Counted from the first letter of the stretch, positions 1 through 5,513 are shown. The stretch: 5,908 nt of DNA from Chloroflexales bacterium (GCA_013336035.1 JAAXUL010000531.1:1-5908); one strand, 5' to 3'. Notes: generated from the sequence alone by a model not told the origin. Translations and numbers: made by a program.

Positions 1-16
1 CTTGTTCACGGCTGGC

Positions 17-52
17 TCCTGAGCGACAGACCTGCGTGTCTATCGCTCAGGA
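17..52. terminator. Strong hairpin downstream of cysK, possible terminator without a U-tract
   Basis: A perfect 10-bp inverted repeat (TCCTGAGCGA at 17-26, TCGCTCAGGA at 43-52) continues, after one C/A mismatch, into a 4-bp inner stem (AGAC 28-31, GTCT 38-41) with a 6-nt loop. It lies about 45 nt past the stop of the leftward cysteine synthase gene, where a terminator would be expected. Read leftward, the bases after the stem (GCCAGCCG) are not a T-run, so it is not a classic intrinsic terminator. It could instead be an mRNA 3'-end stabiliser or a dispersed palindromic repeat. The structure is seen directly; its role is inferred. Confidence 0.5.
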
Positions 53-95
53 TAGCCGATGTCGCTCAACCCTTCAAGAATGCTCGGACGGAGTA

Positions 96-1184
96 CTAGG
101 GAGACGGCATCTGGCAGCCCGGGGTTGAGCGGGACAAGGCCGTCTCTTCCTCTGTCATGCCCTCTACGATCCCTTCGAACAGGGGCGAGGACAGGTAGCG
201 CTCGCCGGTGTCCGGCAGCATGCACAGGATCACTGACCCTGGAGCAGCCTTCTCAGCGACCTGCATGGCGACCGCGAAGGTGGCGCCGCCGGAGATTCCG
301 GTGAAAATGCCTTCCTTCTGCGCCAGCTTCTTTGACCACTCGATACCGACAGGCCCCGGCACCGGGATCAATTCGTCGAAATAGTGCTGGTCTATGGCTT
401 CCTGCAGCACATACGGGATAAAGTCCGGCGTCCAGCCCTGGATCGGATGTGGCTGAAAGGCGGGGTGGCTGACGCCGGGGGCAGATTCGGCGCCGCGCTC
501 CTGCGCGATGCCGCTGCCGATAAGCTGGGCATTGGCGGGCTCGCTGAGGATAATCTTCGTGTCGGGGCGCTCCTGGCGCAGCACCCGGCCGACGCCCGTG
601 ATCGTGCCACCGGTGCCATAGCCGGTGACCAGGTAGTCCAACCGCTCACCGGCAAAATCAGCCAGGATCTCGCGGGCGGTGGTGTTCTCGTGCACCGTCG
701 CGTTGTCGGCGGTTTCGAACTGCCGGGCCAGGAACCAGCCATTGGCGTCGGCCAGCTCCTTGGCCTTTTGATACATGCCGAAGCCCTTTTCGGCGCGGGG
801 CGTCAGCACCACTCTGGCGCCAAGAAAGCGCATCAGCTTGCGCCGCTCGATAGAGAAACTGTCAGCCATAGTGACGACGAGGGGGTAGCCTTTCGCGGCG
901 CAGACCATGGCCAGGCCGATGCCGGTATTGCCGCTCGTGGCCTCGACGACGGTCTGGCCAGGTTTGAGGTCGCCGCGGCGCTCCGCTTCTTCGATGATGC
1001 TGATCGCCAGGCGATCCTTGACCGAGCCGGCCGGGTTGAAGAACTCCGCTTTGACATACATGCGAACATGCTCTGGCGCAAGGTTGTTGACCCGGATACA
1101 GGGCGTTTCGCCGACCGTGTCCACCACACTTTCATACAGGCGGCCGCGGCCACGGGTCGTGCGCGAAGCGTTCGAGGTCATCAT
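96..1184 (-). CDS. cysK: Cysteine synthase (O-acetylserine sulfhydrylase, CysK type)
   Basis: A PLP enzyme of fold type II that makes L-cysteine from O-acetylserine and sulfide in the cytoplasm, the last step of sulfur assimilation. The 362-residue protein has the PLP-lysine motif NPAGSVKDR (Lys56), the substrate loop SGNTG (84-88), the phosphate-binding GTGGT (190-194) and the C-terminal PDTGERYLSSPLF (325-336). A segment of about 15 residues (roughly 228-244) before HPIQGWTPDFIP looks longer than in typical CysK, and a tail of about 20 residues follows the family core. There are two consecutive ATG codons. AGGAG lies 4 nt before the first and 7 nt before the second, so the second (1181) may be the true start. 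No cysE or other sulfur gene is adjacent. Cystathionine beta-synthase-like or other O-acetylserine-lyase subfamilies are possible, but the GERYLS ending favours CysK. Long open frames antisense to it are GC-driven shadows. Confidence 0.93.
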   Translation of the reverse strand: MMTSNASRTTRGRGRLYESVVDTVGETPCIRVNNLAPEHVRMYVKAEFFNPAGSVKDRLAISIIEEAERRGDLKPGQTVVEATSGNTGIGLAMVCAAKGYPLVVTMADSFSIERRKLMRFLGARVVLTPRAEKGFGMYQKAKELADANGWFLARQFETADNATVHENTTAREILADFAGERLDYLVTGYGTGGTITGVGRVLRQERPDTKIILSEPANAQLIGSGIAQERGAESAPGVSHPAFQPHPIQGWTPDFIPYVLQEAIDQHYFDELIPVPGPVGIEWSKKLAQKEGIFTGISGGATFAVAMQVAEKAAPGSVILCMLPDTGERYLSSPLFEGIVEGMTEEETALSRSTPGCQMPSP

Positions 1185-1276
1185 GTCTCTCCTGTGTCTT
1201 GCTCTTTTAGAAGTGGGCCCTGCGCTTGCTCATTGAACGTAACGCCCTGCATCACCGCGCCCGCTGCGAGATCCAT
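1181..1276 (-). CDS. Possible 31-aa upstream ORF in the cysK leader
   Basis: An ATG at 1276 opens a 31-codon frame (starts MDLAAGAVMQ, ends KEQDTGET) whose TGA overlaps the first cysK ATG as ATGATG. That arrangement is typical of translational coupling. The peptide contains no cysteine and resembles no family I know. No good Shine-Dalgarno precedes the ATG, which argues against strong translation, and an ORF this short can arise by chance at this GC content. It is recorded because it lies wholly inside the predicted cysK transcript leader. Confidence 0.2.
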   Translation of the reverse strand: MDLAAGAVMQGVTFNEQAQGPLLKEQDTGET

Positions 1277-1338
1277 GGGTAGGGCAGCGCCGCGTGTGCG
1301 AGGTTGGTCAGCGTAGGGCAACAGGTGAGGATGATGTC

Positions 1339-1367
1339 ATTGTCGCAAGCATACGGGGCTTCGTCAA
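1339..1367 (-). promoter_or_regulatory. Predicted sigma-70/SigA-type promoter of cysK
   Basis: On the minus strand, TTGACG (1367-1362) and GACAAT (1344-1339) are separated by exactly 17 bp. The -35 box matches consensus at five of six positions and the -10 box at four of six. Transcription would begin near 1332, giving a leader of about 148 nt before cysK. The -10 context CTTGCGACAAT recurs in the cyclase promoter at 5503-5513. The leader shows no riboswitch or T-box that I can recognise. Confidence 0.65.
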
Positions 1368-1452
1368 GGAGTAAGATGGTACAATCCGGAGCACGACGAT
1401 CCCTGCCCGAGGAGCGACCTGCTATGGTGGCTGATGCCCTCGGCCGTACGCT

Positions 1453-2232
1453 TCAGCGCGCGGTGCGCTCAAAGGGCGCAGCTACCCGCATCTCACGGCG
1501 CCGGGGGGCACGTCGCCAGCCGCAGGTGAGGATATTGCTCGGTTTGAGATTGCCGTGCACCACGCCCTGGCGATGGGCCAGGGCGAGGGCCGGCCCGATC
1601 TGGTCAAGCAGGGCGGCGCAGCGCTCCAGCGGCCACGGCCCGTCGCGCTCGGGCTGCAGGGCGCCATCGCGGAGGTATGGCCGCACCAGGTAGGCGCCGC
1701 CGGGCTCGCGCCAGTAGTCGGCGAGCGGCACGATGTGGGGGTGCTCGAGGCGCGCGATGCGCTGGGCCTCGACCGCGAAGTGGCGCACGAAGGCCGGGTG
1801 GTCGGCGTAGGCGGCGGAGATGACCTTGAGCGCGAGCTCACGCCCGCTCCCCGGCTGGGTGGCGCGGTAGAGCTCGCCCCGGGGGCCGCTGCCGATCCGC
1901 TCGTGCAGACGGTAGCCCCGCACCAGGGGCGGGGACGCGGGAGTTGGCGGGGCGGGCAGGGGCGGCGGCGGGGGCGAGGGAGGTGGGGCCAGCCGATGCA
2001 CCGCTCGTTCCGCGCGGGCCGCCTCGAGGAAGGCGGCGCGCTCCGCGGCCGGGATCGCCAGCTGCTCGGCGAGGCGCTCAGCGATCTGGAGCGAGGGTCG
2101 GCGCTCATCCGCCTCGATCTTGCGGATGGTGATCACGGCACAGCCGACGCGGGCGGCCAGCTCCTCGCGCGTCAGGTCGAGGGTCTTGCGCCGCCGCTTG
2201 AGCCAGAGGCCAAACGAATCGGGCGGTTCCAT
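1453..2232 (-). CDS. XRE-family helix-turn-helix protein fused to a truncated Ser/Thr-kinase-like domain
   Basis: The 259-residue product begins with an XRE/Cro-type DNA-binding domain (about 7-60; helix-turn-helix around LTREELAARVGC to IRKIEADERRPS). A proline-rich linker (83-102) follows, then a protein-kinase N-lobe: glycine loop GSGPRG (114-119), VAIK-like lysine K136 in LALKV, and a likely alphaC glutamate E155. The frame reaches the catalytic loop HGNLKPSN (226-233), where the HRD aspartate is replaced by asparagine (N228). It then runs into about 24 arginine-rich residues unlike any kinase and stops before DFG, APE and the whole C-lobe. The protein cannot be an active kinase as written. 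Either the gene was cut near 1525 by deletion or rearrangement, or it survives as a DNA-binding protein with a kinase remnant. I chose ATG 2232 over the upstream in-frame GTG at 2292 because the XRE domain starts right after it and an AGGGG lies upstream. It is divergent from the repeat-protein gene at 2438. Confidence 0.75.
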   Translation of the reverse strand: MEPPDSFGLWLKRRRKTLDLTREELAARVGCAVITIRKIEADERRPSLQIAERLAEQLAIPAAERAAFLEAARAERAVHRLAPPPSPPPPPLPAPPTPASPPLVRGYRLHERIGSGPRGELYRATQPGSGRELALKVISAAYADHPAFVRHFAVEAQRIARLEHPHIVPLADYWREPGGAYLVRPYLRDGALQPERDGPWPLERCAALLDQIGPALALAHRQGVVHGNLKPSNILTCGWRRAPRRREMRVAAPFERTAR

Positions 2233-2320
2233 GCCGCCTGCCCCTAGGCCAACCAGAGCCGCCCGCTGCGGCGCTGCTTGTCCCAGACACACTGCCCCCG
2301 GGGGGTGGGTTCGGATTGTT

Positions 2321-2352
2321 GTATCAGTCAGCCGGTATCAGCGATTGTATCA
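2321..2352. promoter_or_regulatory. Three GTATCA boxes and an extended -10 in the divergent intergenic region
   Basis: GTATCA occurs at 2321-2326, 2335-2340 and 2347-2352, with start-to-start spacings of 14 and 12 bp. The outer two copies have a related flank (GTTGTATCAG and GATTGTATCAC). On the minus strand the last copy reads TGATACAAT (2352-2344), an extended -10 (TGnTACAAT) pointing toward the XRE/kinase gene, with no convincing -35. Boxes overlapping a promoter next to an XRE gene would suit autoregulation, but operator function is inferred. Confidence 0.35.
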
Positions 2353-2437
2353 CATATGGCTACCCGGCGAGGGGCAGAACGTGGTGTGATTGGCCCCGTG
2401 GATGCGTGGCGTAATCGTAAGCAGACGGGGTGCTCCA

Positions 2438-2797
2438 ATGAAAGTGGGCGGAATGGCGACACTGAGGCGTGTGGCTGGTCGATGCCGCTGGTGGGGGATA
2501 CTGCTCGGGCTGACGCTGGTGGCAACCGTGGGCTTCGGCGGCTTGGCGCTGTTAGGCCCCAGGGCGAGCGCCGGGCGCACGACCGGTGCGCCCGAGCTCG
2601 ACAGGGCGTGGCAGCTGTACCGGGAGGGCGAGCGGGCGGCCTACGGGAGGCCGGCAGACAACGCCGGGCTCGACAGGGCGTGGCAGCTGTACCGGGAGGG
2701 CGAGCGGGCGCTCTACGATGGGTCGGCGGCGGCCCGCTCGGCGGCCTGGAAGGCATACCGGGAGGGCGAGCGCGCCACGCCAACGCCCGACCGGTGA
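2438..2797 (+). CDS. Small exported or membrane-anchored protein with YREGERA repeats, unknown function
   Basis: I do not recognise the family. From ATG 2438 the protein has 119 residues: a basic N-terminus, a hydrophobic helix (about 18-40), and a possible signal-peptidase site after ASA (43-45). It is therefore probably secreted or held by a signal anchor. The exported part is almost entirely a repeat: LDRAWQLYREGERA at 54-67 and 78-91, and a third, diverged copy AWKAYREGERA at 103-113, with periods of 24 and 22 residues. The short repeats, rich in Arg and Glu with conserved Trp and Tyr, suggest amphipathic helices. The start is uncertain: GGGG lies 7 nt before ATG 2438, while ATG 2402, ATG 2453 and an upstream TTG (2390) are in the same frame. 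The gene is divergent from the XRE/kinase gene. Repetition at both DNA and protein level argues for a real gene, but length and GC content leave some doubt. Confidence 0.6.
   Translation: MKVGGMATLRRVAGRCRWWGILLGLTLVATVGFGGLALLGPRASAGRTTGAPELDRAWQLYREGERAAYGRPADNAGLDRAWQLYREGERALYDGSAAARSAAWKAYREGERATPTPDR
2596..2710 (+). repeat. Perfect 43-bp tandem repeat, period 72 bp, inside the YREGERA gene
   Basis: The bases at 2596-2638 are repeated without mismatch at 2668-2710, an offset of 72 bp (24 codons, in frame). A 17-bp core (TACCGGGAGGGCGAGCG) appears a third time at 2756-2772, 66 bp after the second. Perfect identity of the first two copies, synonymous positions included, points to recent duplication or gene conversion. 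Confidence 0.9.
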
Positions 2798-3161
2798 GTC
2801 GGAATCCAGCGGTAGTCGTTGCGCGGGTGCGAGGGGGCCAGCTGATTGGCTCCGCTCCAACCATGGCGGCCTCCTCGCATTTATCCGGGAGAAGTCCCGC
2901 TAAGGGTAACCGAGAATCTTTCGCATTAGGACGGGATAAAAAGTGGATTGCGGTGCGAGAATCAGCCACTCAAACGACGGCAAGCCCATCGCGCACCACG
3001 CTCTGAAAGCCGCTGATACGCATTGAGCTCATCAGTGAATCAGCGTCTGTATTGTCATGGTACACTAGCCCGCAGCGAGAGGGGTAAAGTGAGCTTCTGA
3101 CCCTTCCCCAACCCCATGCACTCCCCTGGGTTGTCTCAACGAGAGAGACGGAGCACTCCTG
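2798..3161. other. Non-coding stretch between the repeat protein and the dehydrogenase
   Basis: I see no credible gene on either strand. A weak hairpin at 2834-2853 (GGGGCCA, 6-nt loop, TGGCTCC, one G-U pair) lies 37 nt past the stop of the repeat-protein gene and lacks a T-run, so terminator function is doubtful. The stretch around 2890-2970 is noticeably more AT-rich than its surroundings, but I recognise nothing in it. The 3' part holds the dehydrogenase promoter and inverted repeat, described separately. Confidence 0.5.
3012..3066 (+). promoter_or_regulatory. Inverted repeat and extended -10 upstream of the dehydrogenase gene
   Basis: GCTGATACGC (3012-3021) and GTGAATCAGC (3035-3044) form an imperfect inverted repeat (8 of 10 positions complementary). 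Seventeen bases further on is TGGTACACT (3058-3066), an extended -10. I see no good -35 at the expected distance, so an activator bound at the repeat, or the extended -10 alone, would have to provide recognition. The resulting leader to ATG 3162 would be about 90 nt. The repeat could be an operator for a dimeric regulator; that is inference. Confidence 0.35.
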
Positions 3162-4175
3162 ATGCGTGTTTTCCAAGTCGAGGATGGCTGGTCGATCGAG
3201 CATGTGCGTCTGAGTACTCGGCTTGACCCACAGCCCGGCGCGAGCCAGGTGCGGATCCGGATGCGGGCATCGGCCCTGAACTATCGTGATCGGCTGGTGC
3301 CAGTGCGTGGCTACGGGTCACGGATGAAGACCCTTCCGCTGATTATGCTGAGCGACGGCGTCGGCATCATCGATGCCGTTGGAGAGCGAGTCACGCACCT
3401 GAAGGTCGGGGACCGGGTCTGCCCGCTGTTCTTCCAGACGTGGACCAGCGGCGAGCCCACCAAGCCACGCTTGTCGCTGAGCCTGGGTGCCGAGCTCGAT
3501 GGCACCATGGCCGAGTGGATGGTGTTGCCGGCGGAGGGCGTCGCCCTGGCCCCAACGCACCTGAGCGACCTTGAGGCTGCCACCCTGCCCACGGCGGGCG
3601 TCACCGCCTGGCGCACGCTCGTAACGGAGGGCCGCGTCAAGCCGGGCGACACAGTCGTCGTGCAGGGGACGGGCGGCGTCGCGTTGTTCGCCCTGCAATT
3701 TGCCAAGCTGCTAGGCGCCTTTGTGATCGTCACCTCGTCAAGCGATGAGAAGCTGGCCCGTGCGCGTGAGCTGGGTGCTGACGAAACCATTAACTATCTG
3801 ACGATCCCGGAGTGGGGCAAGCGCGCTCGCGAGATCGTCGGGAGCGATGGGATTGACCATGTCGTCGATGTCGGCGGGCAGGGTACCCTGGGGCAATCGG
3901 CGCGCGCGGTGCGTACTGGTGGCACGATCAGCCTGCTCGGGGTGCTCGCGGGTGGCACGATGGACATCCCCTTCGGGCCGATCGTGACGCGCAACGTCCG
4001 GCTTCAGGGGGTGACGGTGGGCAGCGCCGATGACTTTGCCGCCATGGCCAGGGCCATCACGCAGCATCAGTCGCGCCCGGTGATCGATCGGGTGTTTGGG
4101 TTCGAGGAGTTGCTTTCAGCCCTCGACTACCTGGCGAGCGGCAAGCATTTCGGCAAGGTCTGCATCCAGCACTGA
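3162..4175 (+). CDS. Zinc-independent medium-chain dehydrogenase/reductase (quinone oxidoreductase-like), NAD(P)H-dependent
   Basis: The 337-residue protein is a full-length member of the MDR superfamily. The N-terminal GroES-like domain contains ALNYRDRLVPVRGYG (38-52) and SDGVGIIDAVGERV (64-77), then VGDRVCP (82-88). The Rossmann domain follows with TLPTAGVTAWRTL (141-153), the nucleotide-binding GTGGVA (169-174), and VIVTSSSDEKLARARELGAD (188-207). It has only two cysteines (87 and 334), and the zinc-ligand positions hold LNYRD and SDG instead of Cys and GHE. Neither a catalytic nor a structural zinc is expected, as in quinone oxidoreductase, enoyl reductase and crotonyl-CoA-type relatives. 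The serine-rich loop after beta2 suggests NADPH rather than NADH. The substrate cannot be predicted. The start is supported by GGAG (3150-3153), 8 nt before ATG. The gene appears monocistronic, and the CAP gene downstream is broken. Confidence 0.88.
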   Translation: MRVFQVEDGWSIEHVRLSTRLDPQPGASQVRIRMRASALNYRDRLVPVRGYGSRMKTLPLIMLSDGVGIIDAVGERVTHLKVGDRVCPLFFQTWTSGEPTKPRLSLSLGAELDGTMAEWMVLPAEGVALAPTHLSDLEAATLPTAGVTAWRTLVTEGRVKPGDTVVVQGTGGVALFALQFAKLLGAFVIVTSSSDEKLARARELGADETINYLTIPEWGKRAREIVGSDGIDHVVDVGGQGTLGQSARAVRTGGTISLLGVLAGGTMDIPFGPIVTRNVRLQGVTVGSADDFAAMARAITQHQSRPVIDRVFGFEELLSALDYLASGKHFGKVCIQH

Positions 4176-4418
4176 GCATGCGCTGGCCCCGACCGGGACT
4201 CCTGGTTCACGTACTCATCGGAGAACCTCATGCACCCTGTGTCCACAGCGTTAAGCACGCGGAAAATACTCATGGCAGAGGCCCCCTCCTGCCGATCAGG
4301 GCCAGGGCGAGCAGGCTAGCCGTGGAGGTGGGCTCGCTGGTGAGGTCTGCCGCCCCGACTGCCGCCGCTGACGATCGCGGACGGCCTGGCGCGGGCGGCG
4401 AAGCGCCACGGCCGCGAC
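4176..4418 (+). pseudogene. Disrupted 5' part of the CAP-domain gene
   Basis: No intact start leads into the CAP domain. Its frame is open only from 4344 and reads LPPLTIADGLARAAKRHGRD (4359-4418), the usual first helix of bacterial CAP domains. The codons that would normally come before it (VEVGSLVRSAAP, 4322-4357) are in a different frame, which begins at an ATG (4178) just 2 nt past the dehydrogenase stop. One extra base, or two missing, near 4357-4359 would explain this. No signal peptide is visible upstream, although most bacterial CAP proteins are exported, so more 5' sequence than one base may have been lost. Confidence 0.45.
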
Positions 4419-4718
4419 ATGGCCGCCAACCACTTCCTGGGCCACACCGGCCCCGACGGCTCGGACCCCGGGCAGCGCATCAGCGAGGCGGGCTACCAGT
4501 GGGGCGCGGGCGAGCCCGTCGGAGCTGTCTGGGCCGAGAATGTCGCCGCCGGCTACGCTGACCCGGCCGCGGTGGTACAGGGCTGGATGGAGAGCGCGGG
4601 CCACCGCGAGAACATGCTCAGCTGCGCCCTCCGCGAGGTCGGGGGCGCCGTCGCCCGGCGCGCGGGCAGCACCTACGGCACCTACTGGACGGCGGTGTTC
4701 TCTATCGGGCAGGGGTAG
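4419..4718 (+). CDS. CAP (SCP/PR-1, allergen V5) domain protein, 5'-truncated or frameshifted
   Basis: The 99 residues from ATG 4419 match the C-terminal two-thirds of a CAP domain: MAANHFLGHTGPDGSDP (1-17, first conserved His9), QRISEAGYQWG (19-29), AENVAAGY (39-46, conserved Glu40), VVQGWMESAGHRENMLS (52-68, conserved His62), and the closing TYGTYWTAVFSIGQ. Bacterial CAP proteins are usually secreted or surface proteins of poorly defined biochemical function. ATG 4419 has no Shine-Dalgarno and starts inside a conserved helix; in-frame homology extends back to about 4359, so this ATG is unlikely to be the native start. With no signal peptide attached, the product would stay in the cytoplasm and lack its first helix. 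It is best read as a pseudogene whose domain sequence is still well conserved, implying recent damage or an assembly error. Confidence 0.7.
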   Translation: MAANHFLGHTGPDGSDPGQRISEAGYQWGAGEPVGAVWAENVAAGYADPAAVVQGWMESAGHRENMLSCALREVGGAVARRAGSTYGTYWTAVFSIGQG

Positions 4719-5013
4719 GGCTGAGCGCTCACCTCGCACGGGCGCGATCATCTCGGTATCGTAGCACCACCTGTCCTCAGAAACGATCGCCGGCCGCGGC
4801 ACCACGAAGAGCTAGCGCGGCCTTCGCTCAGCCTGAGTCTGTGGGTAGCTCTGCTGATTCGCGTGCTAGCGCTCGATGGCGTGCTCTACCACGGTGGCCA
4901 GCCGCTCGGTGACGCGCAGCGGCCCGGCGCTTGAAGCCGGAACAAAGCCGTTGCGGGACGATTCGCGAGCCCGGCGCTGTGTCGATGTCACGGCAGCGCC
5001 GATCACGGACCCC
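4719..5013. other. No recognisable gene between the CAP gene and the transposase relic
   Basis: Open frames here are short and resemble no family I know. The only structures seen are a perfect 10-bp palindrome TGAGCGCTCA (4722-4731) just after the CAP stop, and a short CTCAG/CTGAG inverted repeat near 4829-4840. The stretch may contain the decayed 5' portion of the transposase that becomes recognisable from about 5014, but I cannot align it. Confidence 0.4.
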
Positions 5014-5258
5014 ACCCAGCGTGTCCCCAGTTCACGCGATCTGAGCTGGCTCGTGCGCGGCGGCGTGAGACGCTTGTGCCGAGGAACAGGGGCAGCGGGA
5101 GCAGCTTGAGCTGAGCATGCCGAGGTGAGGCAGGGGATCGCGCTGGCCCAGGCGTTTGCGCGATGGTCCGGGAACGCCAGCCCGAGCAGCTTGATGCCTG
5201 GCTCGCCCGCGCAGAACAGAGCAGCCTCGATCTGTTAAAGCTGCGGCTCGTCGCCTGA
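5014..5258 (+). pseudogene. Relic of an ISL3-family transposase, frameshifted and internally deleted
   Basis: Pieces of one protein can be read in three successive frames: PTQRVPSSRDLSWLV (about 5011-5055), DACAEEQGQREQLEL (5069-5113), AEHAEVRQGIALAQAFAR (5110-5163), and MVRERQPEQLDAWLARAEQS (5163-5222) continuing to LDLLKLRLVA and a TGA at 5256-5258. From recall of the family, ISL3 transposases have this order: a SWLLLRP-like segment, EEQ..LE, ELAQAF..MVRER...LDAWL.RA, then a core containing NGQVEG..NRLKLIKRQMYGRA, then FDLLRLRVL at the end. Here the DAWLARA helix is joined almost directly to the C-terminal DLLKLR segment, so the core is deleted. The relic cannot encode an active enzyme. Family assignment is from memory of conserved motifs, without alignment. 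Confidence 0.7.
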
Positions 5259-5270
5259 TCATGCAGATGC

Positions 5271-5297
5271 CTCGATCACCAAAAGCGCGCAAGAGCC
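5271..5297 (+). mobile_element. Possible right-end remnant of the ISL3-type element
   Basis: Shortly after the transposase stop lies ACCAAAAGCGCGCAAGAGCC (about 5278-5297). It resembles the ACCAAAA.TGCGGAAGAGCC type of sequence that I recall next to the ends of ISL3-family elements. I find no matching left end (GGCTCTTGCGCG...) in the window, so boundaries and any target duplication cannot be defined. This is a weak call. Confidence 0.3.
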
Positions 5298-5307
5298 TGC
5301 TTTAGCC

Positions 5308-5394
5308 CTAGGAGCCGTCACTCAGATAGTCGCTGGCGCCGGCCGTGAAACAGCGCTCCCGGTCGCCCGCCATATCATAGGAGGCGGCTCCAGG
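5308..5394 (-). pseudogene. Remnant of a response-regulator receiver (REC) domain
   Basis: On the minus strand, 5373-5320 encodes MAGDRERCFTAGASDYLS, ending in DGS and a stop at 5308. This matches the alpha4-beta5 segment typical of receiver domains in hybrid histidine kinases (TA.AMAGDRE.CL.AGMDDYLSKP). The conserved Lys-Pro after DYLS is lost, and upstream codons give no recognisable phospho-acceptor or beta3 segment. About 25 residues remain. An open frame runs further upstream to 5586, but its first part overlaps the cyclase start and resembles nothing, so I do not treat it as a gene. Confidence 0.55.
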
Positions 5395-5484
5395 GAGGTC
5401 TATGCGATCCACATTGTAGCTGTGGTCATAGAATTGGAGCGGCCACCCGCCTCGCGGCCCATGTCCCGCCCGGCCGCCGCCCCC

Positions 5485-5513
5485 TTGACACGGCTCGTTG
5501 CACTTGCGACAAT
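5485..5513 (+). promoter_or_regulatory. Predicted promoter of the cyclase gene
   Basis: A perfect TTGACA (5485-5490) is followed, after 17 bp, by GACAAT (5508-5513). Transcription would start near 5520, giving a leader of about 50 nt. The 11 bp CTTGCGACAAT (5503-5513) are identical to the -10 region of the cysK promoter on the other strand. Confidence 0.7.

Noticed and set aside
384..1316. A 310-codon open frame on the plus strand opposite cysteine synthase
   Set aside because: It is the antisense of a well-conserved gene, is low in complexity, resembles no family, and is expected at this GC content.
1185..1332. Riboswitch or T-box in the cysK leader
   Set aside because: I could not find a conserved core or a terminator/antiterminator pair.
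1555..2247. A 230-codon plus-strand frame opposite the XRE/kinase gene
   Set aside because: A Gly/Arg-rich shadow; the minus strand carries recognisable XRE and kinase motifs.
2596..2772. CRISPR-like array
   Set aside because: The repeats are coding, in frame, with coding spacers and unequal periods, and no cas genes are near.
2328..2969. Minus-strand frame of 213 codons across the repeat-protein region
   Set aside because: Composition is Arg/Pro/Ala-rich with no motif, and the 43-bp repeat makes better protein sense on the plus strand.
4178..4561. Plus-strand 127-codon frame starting 2 nt after the dehydrogenase stop
   Set aside because: Its second half is a shifted reading of the CAP domain; only the part before about 4357 may be relic coding sequence.
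4296..4805. Minus-strand frame of 169 codons over the CAP gene
   Set aside because: Antisense shadow of the recognisable CAP domain.
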